Source: Granulosicoccus sp.
GTDB lineage: Bacteria; Pseudomonadota; Gammaproteobacteria; Granulosicoccales; Granulosicoccaceae
Reading direction: 5' to 3'
Assembly: GCA_020627685.1 (NCBI GenBank)
Contig: JAHDGK010000034.1
Location: 1 to 54,438 of the forward strand
DNA: 54,438 bases
Both the position numbers and the translations under genes were made by a program. Shown here in pieces: positions 36,634-45,114 of the stretch. Within the stretch, counting starts at the first letter, position 1. Each line of letters opens with the position of its first letter. The notes under the pieces were generated by a model. The model searched no databases and had not been told where the DNA came from. It worked only from the letters and a program-made list of their open reading frames with translations.

Positions 36634-37519
36634 CACCTCGTCCGACGCTAATGTCCGCGGTGCATTTTTTATGGTTGTCGCTATGGCTGCGTTTTCTGTG
36701 GAAGACATGCTGGTTAAGGCCATTACTCAGACGCTGCCGATAGCGCAAATACTGATTATCTTCGGTGCATTGGGCATGTTGTTCTTCATGCTATGCGCAG
36801 CCATTCGAAAAGAGCGAGTATTCCATCCGGCTATAAAAGAACGAGCGTTGATCTTTCGCTCAACCTGCGAAATTGCGGCACGCTTGTTTTTTACCTTGGC
36901 GCTGGCGACCACGTCATTATCAAGCACGTCTGCCATCTTGCAAGCCACGCCCTTGGTCGTCATGGTAGGCGCGGTTTTTTTCTTCAATGAGAAGGTCGGT
37001 TACCGTCGATGGTTGGCAGCCATCATTGGCTTTGTTGGAGTCTTGCTCATTATCAGGCCCGGTGCCGAAAGCTTTGAACCTGCATCGCTGTTTGCCGTTT
37101 TAGCGACATTGGGTTTTGCAGGTAGAGATTTAGGGACGCGTGCGGCGCCCGATGGTTTGTCGTCCGTGCAGTTAGGTGTCTATGGGTTTCTGATGCTACT
37201 CATTGCAGGATTAGTGGCGTGGGTAGGAAATGCTCAGTGGAATCCACTGACGTTGATGCAGGCCCTGCATCTGTTGCTAATTGCTGTCGTTGGTGTCGCG
37301 GCGTACCTCGCGTTAACGAGCGCTATGCGTTGCGGTGAAATAGCCTTGGTATCACCGTTTAGATATACACGACTTTTGTTCGCGCTGTTATTAGGTGCCT
37401 TGGTGTTTTCAGAGGTGCCTGATTTTCTGATGTTGCTAGGGTGTGTGTTAATCGTAGCCAGTGGTATTTTCAGCCTGAGGCGCGGTGCTAAACGTACGCC
37501 TCAGGCTGAAACCAGCTAG
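36620..37519 (+). CDS. EamA/DMT-family transporter
   Basis: This 299-residue protein has ten predicted helices in two EamA repeats. TTG 36620 lies inside the hpaH end in another frame; the first helix starts at GAFFMVVAMAAFSVEDMLVKA, so a later ATG (36671) would cut into it. Position at the end of the hpa operon suggests uptake or export of a pathway compound such as an aromatic acid, but DMT proteins have diverse substrates. Its C-terminal codons form a perfect 14-bp inverted repeat. Confidence 0.82.
   Translation: MTSTDTSSDANVRGAFFMVVAMAAFSVEDMLVKAITQTLPIAQILIIFGALGMLFFMLCAAIRKERVFHPAIKERALIFRSTCEIAARLFFTLALATTSLSSTSAILQATPLVVMVGAVFFFNEKVGYRRWLAAIIGFVGVLLIIRPGAESFEPASLFAVLATLGFAGRDLGTRAAPDGLSSVQLGVYGFLMLLIAGLVAWVGNAQWNPLTLMQALHLLLIAVVGVAAYLALTSAMRCGEIALVSPFRYTRLLFALLLGALVFSEVPDFLMLLGCVLIVASGIFSLRRGAKRTPQAETS
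37469..37510 (+). repeat. Perfect 14-bp inverted repeat inside the transporter 3' end
   Basis: TTCAGCCTGAGGCG (37469-37482) and CGCCTCAGGCTGAA (37497-37510) flank a 14-base loop, all within the coding end of the DMT gene. The RNA stem would be very stable. It may pause transcription or protect the operon's 3' end, next to the downstream bidirectional hairpin. Confidence 0.6.
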
Positions 37520-37542
37520 TTTTTTGAATGTTTAAAACTAGC
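37515..37542. terminator. Bidirectional terminator containing both stop codons
   Basis: GCTAGTTTT (37515-37523), a 10-base loop and AAAACTAGC (37534-37542) form a perfect 9-bp stem between two convergent genes. The TAG stop of the transporter lies in the left arm and the TAG stop of the SDR in the right arm. T-rich sequence follows in both directions within the structure. Confidence 0.6.
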
Positions 37543-38296
37543 AGGTGTAGTTCATACCAATTCGGCCACCATCAACATAGATGGTTTCGCCGGTAATGTA
37601 GCTGGCTTTGTCAGAGAGTAAAAATGACACCACGTTGGCAATTTCATCGGGTGAGCCAACACGTTTTAGCGGTGTACGTGACATGACCATTTCCATGGCT
37701 GCCGGGTTAGCGTTTACCGACGCCATCATTTCTGTGTCTATCGAGCCCGGGCCCACTGCATTCACTCTAATGTTGTGAGGGGCAAGTGCCAGTGATGATG
37801 ATTTCGTTAACTGCATTACACCACCTTTTGACGCACAGTAAGCAGCAATAGATGGAATTGCTACCAAGGCGTTGATTGATGACATGTTAACGATGGATCC
37901 TTCGATATTGTTGGCAACCATGCCTTTAGCCGCTCTTTGCAATGCTACGAATGTACCCACTAAATTGATGTCGATAACTTTTCGGAACTGCTCAACGGAG
38001 GTTTCAAGAAAATCACCCGGCAGTGCAACTCCGGCACAATTAACTAGCAGGGATACGTAGCCATAGTCATTCTCAATTGTGTCGAACAGGGTAGACACGG
38101 CTTGTTCGTCTCCCATGTCACACGTGAGGCCAACAGCTCCATTGCCCATATCCTCTGCAGCTTTGACGACACCTTCAGAATTGATGTCGGCCAACACGAC
38201 CCGGGCGTTGAGATCATTGGCAATGGCCTTGGCACACGCTAAGCCTATTCCTTGAGCTCCTCCAGTAACCAGGGCGAGGGGGCGCTTGTCGTTCAT
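37538..38296 (-). CDS. SDR-family oxidoreductase
   Basis: This is a 252-residue classical short-chain dehydrogenase. TGGAQGIG is the cofactor loop, CDMGDEQAV and NCAGVA follow, and the catalytic set is NMSSINA, then YCASK. Asp in ADINSEG after the second strand suggests NAD(H) preference. The end IYVDGGRIGMNYTC is longer than in FabG. Substrate unknown. It is convergent with the hpa operon and probably not part of it. Confidence 0.88.
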   Translation of the reverse strand: MNDKRPLALVTGGAQGIGLACAKAIANDLNARVVLADINSEGVVKAAEDMGNGAVGLTCDMGDEQAVSTLFDTIENDYGYVSLLVNCAGVALPGDFLETSVEQFRKVIDINLVGTFVALQRAAKGMVANNIEGSIVNMSSINALVAIPSIAAYCASKGGVMQLTKSSSLALAPHNIRVNAVGPGSIDTEMMASVNANPAAMEMVMSRTPLKRVGSPDEIANVVSFLLSDKASYITGETIYVDGGRIGMNYTC

Positions 38297-38417
38297 GCGT
38301 TAAACTCCTTGAAATGTGTGTTTGTTTAGAATTCTCAGTCTGAATCATAACAGTGCCAATCGCTGTGTTGTGTCAATACAGGCTGGGTTGAGCTAGCGTC
38401 TTCGAAGGGTTATCGCT

Positions 38418-38621
38418 ATGCAGCGTCAAATTACAGGGTTTCACCTGGATGATAAAAATGATTGGGTGGCTGAGCTCAGTTGTTGTCACGGTCAGCATGT
38501 TCGTCACAACCCACCTTGGACCAACCGGGAGTGGGTTGTTACTGAAAAAGGACGTGAAGAGAAATTGGGAGAATGGTTGAATTGCGTCAAGTGCGATAGT
38601 GGACAGCCCGCTGATTTTTAA
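38418..38621 (+). CDS. DUF3565 small protein
   Basis: This 67-residue protein matches the DUF3565 pattern MQRQITGFHLDDKNDWVAEL, then CCHGQHVRHNPPWTNREWV and a final CVKCDSG. The Cys and His residues (CCHGQHVRH and CVKC) could bind a metal ion. The function of the family is unknown. It stands alone with AT-rich flanks. Confidence 0.88.
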   Translation: MQRQITGFHLDDKNDWVAELSCCHGQHVRHNPPWTNREWVVTEKGREEKLGEWLNCVKCDSGQPADF

Positions 38622-38734
38622 GGGTGTTCCAAGTCATCATCAATCCAATGGCTCAGGCGGGCGTCGAAAAAAAGTGTGTTTTGTCATATTTCACGGGTAG
38701 ACTGACCATTCCACATCAATAGGAGTTTGTCGTT

Positions 38735-40702
38735 ATGGCGTCACACTGTCCCAATGGCCGATGGAGTCTTCGTCTCGGTCTTGTAGCTGGCTTTTTCTCA
38801 ATGGCTCTATCCGGTGCGGTCTCTGCTGCCGATGTGAAGCTACGAGTTATGCAGACCACCGATTTACACATGCATGCCATGAACTTCGACTACTACCGTA
38901 ATACCGAAGTCGATGGGTTCGGGCTGGCACGCACAGCGACACTTATTCGTGATGCGCGAGCGGAAGCACGCAACAGCGTTCTCTTTGATAACGGTGATCT
39001 TATCCAGGGAAATCCCATGGGGGATTTTATGGCGCGCTCACGTGGTTTGAGTTACGGTGAAGTACATCCGATGTTTAAAGCCATGAACCTGCTGGGTTAT
39101 GACGCAGCCAACGTAGGTAATCACGAATTTAACTACGGCTTAGAGTTCTTGCTAAAGTCATTAAGCGGTGCAAATTTCCCGTATGTGTTGTCTAACGTTT
39201 ATGCGGTTGACGGCGATGATGACGCCAGCAACGATAAGCATTACTTCCAGCCGTACATCATTCTGTCCAGACGTGTCATGGACGAAGAGGGCGCTTGGCA
39301 TGATCTGAAGATCGGCGTCATAGGTTTCACTCCACCGCAAATTATGAGTTGGGACAAAGCCCATCTTGAGGGCAAAGTATCCGTGCGTGGAATTGTCGAA
39401 ACTGCCGAAGCACTCGTACCGGAAATGCGTGACGCTGGAGCCGATATTGTTATTGCCATTCCGCACAGTGGTCTTGCGAAGTCTCATCCTGACGGGCTCA
39501 AAGAAAACGCCACAGCCGAGTTGTCTAAAGTTGCTGGTATAGACGCCATTCTATTCGGTCACGCGCACAGTGTTTTCCCGTCGAAAGCGTATGAAGATTT
39601 TCCAGGTGCCGATCTTGAAAAAGGAACACTCAACGGTGTGCCTTCAGTGATGCCAGGGTTCTGGGGAAGTCACTTAGGTCTTATTGATTTAACGTTGACT
39701 AACAACGGTGATAGCTGGAGTGTTGTGGACAGTTCGGTCGAGAATCGTCCTATTTTTCGTCGTGAAGGACGCAAGCGCATTGCTATTGTTGGTTCTCAGC
39801 AAGACATCGTTGATGCCGTCAAAGAAGAGCATGAAGGCACGATTGAATGGGTAGGCCAGCCAGTGGGCACCATTACCTCGCCCATTAATAGCTTTTTTGC
39901 CTTGGTACAAGACGACCCTTCCATTCAGATTGTTAACAATGCTCAGGCTTGGTATGGCAAGCAGGTTATTGAAGGTACAGAGTATGAAGGTTTACCTGTG
40001 TTGTCAGCGGGTGCACCGTTTAAAGCAGGTGGTCGGGGAGGTCCTGAGTACTTCACCAATTTACCGGCAGGTGAAATTGCGATACGAAATGTGGCTGATT
40101 TATACATCTACCCGAACACGGCCCGTTTGGTAAAACTTAACGGTGCGCAGGTTAAAGAATGGCTTGAGCGATCCGCCGCTCAATTTAACATGATTGACCC
40201 CGCATCCACTGAAGTACAGCAACTGATCAGTGAGACACATCCGTCGTATAACTTTGATGTCATTGACGGTGTCACGTACTCAATAGACGTGACTCAACCG
40301 GCTAAATATGGCGACAAAGGGGAGCTCATGAACGAAGATGCCAGTCGTATCGTCGATCTGTCCTTCAATGGTGCCCCAGTCGATCCAGAGCAAGAGTTTG
40401 TGGTGGTTACCAATAACTACCGTGCAGGTGGTGGCGGTACATTTCCGTCACTCGATGGCAGTACCATTATTGTCGAAGCGCCTCAAACTAACCGTCAGGT
40501 ATTGGTCGACTACATTCTGGCCTCGGGTGAGTTAGACCCTCAAGCAGATTCAAACTGGGGGTTTGCCCCGATTGACGGCGATGTCCAGATCGTCTTCGAT
40601 ACTGCGCCAACGGCTGCTGAGGCCAGTAACGCCGCCAACTTTGAATTTATGGAAACGCTAGAAAACGGGTTTGCCCGATACCGCATTCAAATGGGCGAGT
40701 AA
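38735..40702 (+). CDS. cpdB: 2',3'-cyclic-nucleotide 2'-phosphodiesterase / 3'-nucleotidase
   Basis: This 655-residue periplasmic enzyme has a signal peptide ending VSA before ADVKLRV. The metallophosphatase motifs are in order: TTDLHMHAMNFDYY, DNGDLIQGNPMGD, NVGNHEFNYGLEFL and GHAHSVFP. The C-terminal substrate domain has the nucleotide-stacking segment LSAGAPFKAGGRGGPEYFT and VVTNNYRAGGGGTFPS. It salvages nucleotides from extracellular cyclic nucleotides. A 9-bp hairpin (GTGCGGCTC / GAGCTGCAC, 40721-40744) follows in the convergent gap. Confidence 0.95.
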   Translation: MASHCPNGRWSLRLGLVAGFFSMALSGAVSAADVKLRVMQTTDLHMHAMNFDYYRNTEVDGFGLARTATLIRDARAEARNSVLFDNGDLIQGNPMGDFMARSRGLSYGEVHPMFKAMNLLGYDAANVGNHEFNYGLEFLLKSLSGANFPYVLSNVYAVDGDDDASNDKHYFQPYIILSRRVMDEEGAWHDLKIGVIGFTPPQIMSWDKAHLEGKVSVRGIVETAEALVPEMRDAGADIVIAIPHSGLAKSHPDGLKENATAELSKVAGIDAILFGHAHSVFPSKAYEDFPGADLEKGTLNGVPSVMPGFWGSHLGLIDLTLTNNGDSWSVVDSSVENRPIFRREGRKRIAIVGSQQDIVDAVKEEHEGTIEWVGQPVGTITSPINSFFALVQDDPSIQIVNNAQAWYGKQVIEGTEYEGLPVLSAGAPFKAGGRGGPEYFTNLPAGEIAIRNVADLYIYPNTARLVKLNGAQVKEWLERSAAQFNMIDPASTEVQQLISETHPSYNFDVIDGVTYSIDVTQPAKYGDKGELMNEDASRIVDLSFNGAPVDPEQEFVVVTNNYRAGGGGTFPSLDGSTIIVEAPQTNRQVLVDYILASGELDPQADSNWGFAPIDGDVQIVFDTAPTAAEASNAANFEFMETLENGFARYRIQMGE

Positions 40703-40749
40703 TTTGTAGTTTTTCGTAGTGTGCGGCTCAAGGATGAGCTGCACAAGAC

Positions 40750-41553
40750 TCACGTTGTTATTTGCATGCCATCGTAACCGGGCTCAATGTGTACCGGTAA
40801 GCGTTCTTTAAGAGCCTCATAGTCCAAGTCGCTATGCATGTTGGTGAGCACCGCGCGTTTAGGCTTGATGGCTTCAATAAACGCCAGAGATTCTGTCAGA
40901 CTCATGTGGGCAGGGTGATTCTTCTCACGCAATGCATCAACAATAAGCACATCGAGATCTTGCAGCGCCTCCAGCCCACGGTTATCGGCTATGCGTTTCA
41001 TATCTGGCAGGTATGCGGCATCGTTAACACGAAATCCGAGAGAGTGGATGTCTCCGTGATCAGCCACGATAGGTTGAAAAGCCAAATCACCTCCCAAACC
41101 GCTGATAAGCGTTTCTCGATGATGGTTAATGAGGTGGTCTGAACAGAACGCAGGGTAGCTGCTGGTCGGTGCTTGATGGAAAATATACCCAAACGGTGGC
41201 ATCACAATTTTTGCTGTCAGCTCATCCATGTGCACCGGAATCGGTGTTTGCATAACCAACGCTAATTGACGTAGGTCGTCTAGGCCGAATATATGGTCAG
41301 CGTGCGAGTGAGTCAGCAGTACTCCGTCCAAGTGTGTGACGTTGGCAGACAGCAATTGTTCGCGAAGGTCAGCACCTGCGTCCACCAGCGCGGATGTTGT
41401 CCCGTGAGAGCTTGATGTCTGGAACAGCGCAGCGCAGCGTCTGCGGCGATTCTTTGGATTGGTCGGATCACATTTTCCCCACTGATTTCCAACCCGGGGT
41501 ACGCCACCGGACGAACCGGTTCCCAGAAGCGTAATGGTTGTTTGAGTGCTCAT
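40750..41553 (-). CDS. MBL-fold hydrolase, PhnP-like
   Basis: This 267-residue metallo-beta-lactamase-fold protein starts TITLLGTGSSGGVPRVG, typical of the PhnP/RNase Z-like branch. The metal motif is LLTHSHADHIFGLDDL, with later His in VADHGD and MHSDL. PhnP opens cyclic ribose phosphates, which would fit a role beside the cyclic phosphodiesterase CpdB, though no phn genes are near. Other small cyclic phosphates are equally possible. Confidence 0.85.
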   Translation of the reverse strand: MSTQTTITLLGTGSSGGVPRVGNQWGKCDPTNPKNRRRRCAALFQTSSSHGTTSALVDAGADLREQLLSANVTHLDGVLLTHSHADHIFGLDDLRQLALVMQTPIPVHMDELTAKIVMPPFGYIFHQAPTSSYPAFCSDHLINHHRETLISGLGGDLAFQPIVADHGDIHSLGFRVNDAAYLPDMKRIADNRGLEALQDLDVLIVDALREKNHPAHMSLTESLAFIEAIKPKRAVLTNMHSDLDYEALKERLPVHIEPGYDGMQITT

Positions 41554-41722
41554 GACAATATTCTAGCAACGTGTGCGCCTACCCACTGAGGGATAGTGTT
41601 GTTTTTGTCGTGAAAGTGGATTGTGACTAGTAGAAATTTCGGAAAATGCAACTCACAATAATGTAAGTTTTGAAGTGGGTCTATGGCGTTTTAATTGCAG
41701 CAAAAGTGCACTGAGTCAATCA

Positions 41723-42502
41723 ATGGTCACGACACAAATGCACACGTTCGGAATACCCCTTAATCGCGCGAACAGTCTCATGATTGCTGCCATTGTTTTG
41801 ATCGCGTCTGGTTGTATGTTTGTCGCGTTCGAGCTCGGTGGCGTCACGCTTGCCACGATTTTTCATGCCCTGTGTTTAAGTTTATGCGTCGGCTACTTCA
41901 TTGATGAACCGAGGCGGGTTCAGCGCAAAGTGAAAAAGCGTACATCAGCGCTTCAAGATCTGGCGTATCGAGATGGCTTAACCGGGTTGCCGAACCGTCG
42001 GTTTTTTCATTGGTATCTGGAGCAATACCTCCCGCGTCAGATCACAAAAGCTACGAAAACCTCACTCGACACGCATGTCGTGCTGTTCGACTTAAACGGT
42101 TTTAAGGCGGTTAATGATAATCATGGCCATGATGCCGGTGATGAACTCCTTAAATTTATTGCTGAAACCATGGGTACGCAATTGCCACCCGATGTCCTAT
42201 TGTCACGCTTGGGTGGCGACGAATTTGTCGTGCTCGTACGGGATCAGCGCAATGGACGAAAACTCCAACGAGTTCTACACACGATTAGAAAATCGGCAAG
42301 GAGCCCGTTAAAGTATGAAGATAAAAGCATTCAAGTGTCTGCCAGCATTGGCGTGTCGTCGACACATCGAAAAAGGCCTGATTTGAGCCAGATGCTTCGT
42401 GAGGCGGATAAGCTTATGTACGTGGATAAGGCTGCTCAGAAAAGTTCGGCTAAGCCGTCTCCAGCGAATGCGTTTTTGAACTTAAAGTTAGAGACGCAGT
42501 GA
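41723..42502 (+). CDS. Membrane diguanylate cyclase (GGDEF)
   Basis: This 259-residue protein has two hydrophobic segments (about 18-36 and 42-59) then a GGDEF domain. YRDGLTGLPNRRFFHWYL, FDLNGFKAVNDNHGHDAGD and LSRLGGDEFVVLV are intact, so c-di-GMP synthesis is likely. The stretch before GGDEF reads QLPPDVLLSRL, without the RxxD product-inhibition site. ATG 41723 is chosen; GTG 41675 or ATG 41738 are possible. It is 79 bases before the toxin-antitoxin pair. Confidence 0.88.
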   Translation: MVTTQMHTFGIPLNRANSLMIAAIVLIASGCMFVAFELGGVTLATIFHALCLSLCVGYFIDEPRRVQRKVKKRTSALQDLAYRDGLTGLPNRRFFHWYLEQYLPRQITKATKTSLDTHVVLFDLNGFKAVNDNHGHDAGDELLKFIAETMGTQLPPDVLLSRLGGDEFVVLVRDQRNGRKLQRVLHTIRKSARSPLKYEDKSIQVSASIGVSSTHRKRPDLSQMLREADKLMYVDKAAQKSSAKPSPANAFLNLKLETQ

Positions 42503-42544
42503 GCCGCAGGCTTTTAGCGTAAAAGCCGACCAGGCGGTTAAATA

Positions 42545-42573
42545 TTGCATAATGACCATTTGGGACGTATAAT
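42545..42573 (+). promoter_or_regulatory. Sigma70-type promoter of the antitoxin-toxin pair
   Basis: TTGCAT (42545-42550) and a consensus TATAAT (42568-42573) are separated by exactly 17 bases. The expected transcription start is about 42580-42582, at the antitoxin ATG (42582). The mRNA would be leaderless or nearly so. Confidence 0.7.
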
Positions 42574-42581
42574 CTGATCAT

Positions 42582-43022
42582 ATGAGCATAACCGCCAAAA
42601 ACATTGCATCTGTCCTCGGGGGCACGAAAAGTCTGGGCAAGCGCATTACCACTATGCGGGACCTGGAAGCCTTGGTTGCCAGTGGCCTTCCTAAGTCGGC
42701 CCTGGATACCCTGGTGGATGGTTTTGGCAGGCATTACACCGGTCAGTCTGCCAATGACATGCGCTACAAAATTGTGCCAAGAGCCACTTACAAGCGAGTG
42801 GACCGCTTCAACCTACAGGCCAGTGAAACTATCGAGCGCATCGCCAGGCTTTACGCCATGGCGCTGTCGGCATTTGTCGAGCCTGCTGCTGCTACACGAT
42901 TCATGATGCGCGCTCACCCGGAGCTGGATCAGCGATCACCGTTCGAAACCGCTTTAACCGAGCTGGGTGGTCGAGCGGTAGAGGAAGTCATAGAAAGAGG
43001 CTTGCATGGCCTCCCGGTCTAA
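42582..43022 (+). CDS. Xre/MbcA/ParS-type antitoxin of a RES toxin
   Basis: This 146-residue protein has an N-terminal Xre-like helical region (ASGLPKSALDTLVDGFG) and a C-terminal MbcA/ParS toxin-binding domain (ASETIERIARLYAMALSAF, then a final segment ending ETALTELGGRAVEEVIERG). These antitoxins neutralise RES toxins and usually repress their own promoter. It overlaps the toxin gene by 17 bases. Confidence 0.9.
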   Translation: MSITAKNIASVLGGTKSLGKRITTMRDLEALVASGLPKSALDTLVDGFGRHYTGQSANDMRYKIVPRATYKRVDRFNLQASETIERIARLYAMALSAFVEPAAATRFMMRAHPELDQRSPFETALTELGGRAVEEVIERGLHGLPV

Positions 43023-43461
43023 AGCCGGCACGTCTATTTATCGAATTGTAAGCAATCAGTATCCACCGTTTGACGGCGGCGGTGCTTATCGCTGGGGCAG
43101 TCGTTGGGTTGGGCCAGGGCGTTTAGTGGTGCACGCAGCGTCCAGCTATTCACTGGCAATTCTTGAAAACCTGGTGCATTGGCAATCGAACGCCTTGCCG
43201 CCTACCTTGGTATGTGTGGTGGCAACCATTCCCGACTCGGTCAAACAGTCACGCATGGCACCTGCTGATATTCATGACGACGAGTCGTGTAGAGAAATTG
43301 GCAACTCGTGGTTCGATGATGCAGAAACAGCGGTGCTCTGGGTACCTTCGGTGGTCTCTCCTTACGAGGAGAATGTGCTTATCAATCAAATGCACAAAGA
43401 CTTTTCAAAAATAAAAGTCTCCGAACCGATCAGTACCCAGATCGATCAACGTTTACTGTGA
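43006..43461 (+). CDS. RES-domain toxin (NAD+-degrading family)
   Basis: This 151-residue protein begins with the RES signature: IYRIVSNQYPPFDGGGAYRW, WVGPGRLVVHAASSYSLAI then LENL, and VPSVVSPYEENVLIN. The invariant Arg, Glu (near residue 54) and Ser (115 or 118) are present. Known RES toxins (MbcT, Res) deplete NAD+ through phosphorolysis or hydrolysis. All active-site features look intact. Its last 9 bases overlap the convergent decarboxylase gene. Confidence 0.9.
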   Translation: MASRSKAGTSIYRIVSNQYPPFDGGGAYRWGSRWVGPGRLVVHAASSYSLAILENLVHWQSNALPPTLVCVVATIPDSVKQSRMAPADIHDDESCREIGNSWFDDAETAVLWVPSVVSPYEENVLINQMHKDFSKIKVSEPISTQIDQRLL

Positions 43462-44871
43462 ATTAAGGCCTCTGGCAATTTCGACGATGGTATCAAATGC
43501 AATGTTGATGTCGTCATGGGTCATATCAAATTGCCCGGTCATAAACCGAATAACAAATACACCATCGTGCACGGATTGCGTGAGGTAAATTCGGCCATCG
43601 TCGTTGATCGCATCAACAAGTTGCCTGTTGAGTTCATCAAGTTCCACACGGCTATCGGATGGCTTATAACGAAATGTGAATAGTGAGAGTATGGGCTGCG
43701 TGACTATTTCAAAATCATCGCAGGCATCTAGTCGAGCGCAAAGCTCCTCACTCCATGTCACATGATTCCTGATCATCTCACGCAAGCCTTCAAGGCCATA
43801 GGCTCTTAATAGAAACCAGACTTTTAAGGCACGAAATCGACGACCCAGCTGCACTGACCATTCACTGAAGTTGATGATGCCGTCTTTGCCATAAGTCTTC
43901 AGGTATTCGGGTTGAATAGCCAAGGTTTTAACAAGTGTTGTCGGGTCTTTAACAAAGTGCGCCGAACATTCCATGGATGCACCCAGCCACTTGTGTGGAT
44001 TTAACACGATGCTGTCAGCTAGCTCCGCACCTTCCCACAGATGTCGGTACTCGGGGCAGATCATGGCGGAGCCTGCCCAAGCTGCATCTATATGCGTGTA
44101 AAGGCCTTCACGCTTTGCTAACTCACAGACTTCACGGACGTTGTCGGTGGCGCCCATACTGGTACCGCCCACGCACACGACAATACCCGCTGGAAGAAGT
44201 CCGTTTTCGCGATCCTCTTTGATTGCTTTAGCTAGCTCATCCACGTCCATGGAGTAATCGTCTTTGGTGCTTATCTTCACCAGATTGTTTTGACCCATGC
44301 CGGCAACCCATAATGCTTTGTCGATTGAACTGTGGGTGCGAGTTGAGGCATACACACGGGTTGTTGGCAGGTTGCTCAAGCCCTCTTGGTTGCCACGCCA
44401 ATCCAATGCTATTTCACGCATAGTGAGTACTGCGCACAATGTGGCGGTAGAGGCTGTGTCTTGGAAAACACCTTTGAAATCTTCCGGCAAACCTACCGCC
44501 TGACGCAGCCAGTCCACCATACGAACTTCAATTTCGGTTGCCGAAGGTGAGGTCTGCCACAGCATGCATTGCGCTGCCATGCTGCCAGCGAGTTGCTCGG
44601 CGATCATTGCTGCGGGCGCGGCGTTACTGGGAAAATAGGCAAAAAAACGTGGATGCTGCCAATGCGTCATACCTTCTGGAACAATGCGCGCAAAATCATC
44701 CATGATCGATTCCATGGTCTCGGATGCTTCTGGTGGAGCATCGGGGATTTGCTTGGCGATATCCCCGGGCGCTGTTTGAGCCCGCACCGGGAATTGGTCA
44801 ATATTGTTTAAATACTCTGCCGACCATTCAGTGGCGGCTTTTGACCATTGGGCGTAATCAGATTTTTTCAT
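43453..44871 (-). CDS. PLP-dependent amino acid decarboxylase, group II (aromatic type)
   Basis: This 472-residue enzyme resembles DOPA/tryptophan/tyrosine decarboxylases. MTHWQHPRFFAYFPSN is the conserved substrate loop, THIDAAWAGS positions the PLP-binding Asp, and LNPHKWLGASMECSAHFVKD carries the PLP Lys. It should make an aromatic amine and CO2. It is divergent from the amine dehydrogenase gene with 243 bases between, which hints at amine production and oxidation under shared control. Substrate specificity cannot be fixed by eye. Confidence 0.88.
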   Translation of the reverse strand: MKKSDYAQWSKAATEWSAEYLNNIDQFPVRAQTAPGDIAKQIPDAPPEASETMESIMDDFARIVPEGMTHWQHPRFFAYFPSNAAPAAMIAEQLAGSMAAQCMLWQTSPSATEIEVRMVDWLRQAVGLPEDFKGVFQDTASTATLCAVLTMREIALDWRGNQEGLSNLPTTRVYASTRTHSSIDKALWVAGMGQNNLVKISTKDDYSMDVDELAKAIKEDRENGLLPAGIVVCVGGTSMGATDNVREVCELAKREGLYTHIDAAWAGSAMICPEYRHLWEGAELADSIVLNPHKWLGASMECSAHFVKDPTTLVKTLAIQPEYLKTYGKDGIINFSEWSVQLGRRFRALKVWFLLRAYGLEGLREMIRNHVTWSEELCARLDACDDFEIVTQPILSLFTFRYKPSDSRVELDELNRQLVDAINDDGRIYLTQSVHDGVFVIRFMTGQFDMTHDDINIAFDTIVEIARGLNSQ

Positions 44872-44885
44872 ACAGGCGTATATCC

Positions 44886-44902
44886 GCCGACAAAGTGTCG
44901 GC
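44886..44902. promoter_or_regulatory. Dyad GCCGAC-N5-GTCGGC, copy 1
   Basis: A perfect 6-bp dyad with a 5-base spacer (AAAGT), 14 bases upstream of the decarboxylase ATG. Its match at 45017-45033 has the same half sites, so both are candidate operator sites for one regulator. Confidence 0.6.
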
Positions 44903-45016
44903 TCCGGTAAAGATGGAATGGTGTTAGTTTACCCCATGCCAGCAGGGTAAAAAGCATGAGCTTGTTCGTTCAATTCAAGTGCAAAGAAACCTGCTTTAAT
45001 ACCCTTTTATAGTCAA

Positions 45017-45033
45017 GCCGACCCAACGTCGGT
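45017..45033. promoter_or_regulatory. Dyad GCCGAC-N5-GTCGGT, copy 2
   Basis: Same half sites and spacer length as copy 1 (spacer CCAAC, last base T instead of C). It lies 81 bases before the amine dehydrogenase ATG and 131 bases from copy 1. Confidence 0.6.
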
Positions 45034-45114
45034 TCGAATATTGACACATGCTATTTTCAGTGAGAGATTGACTTCTCAATCACTAAGATTCCAACGACAG
45101 AGCGCGAAAGCTAG

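Noticed and set aside
40721-40744. 9-bp hairpin after cpdB as a Rho-independent terminator
   Set aside because: The stem is real (one G-U pair) but no T run follows on either strand, so it is mentioned only in the cpdB entry.
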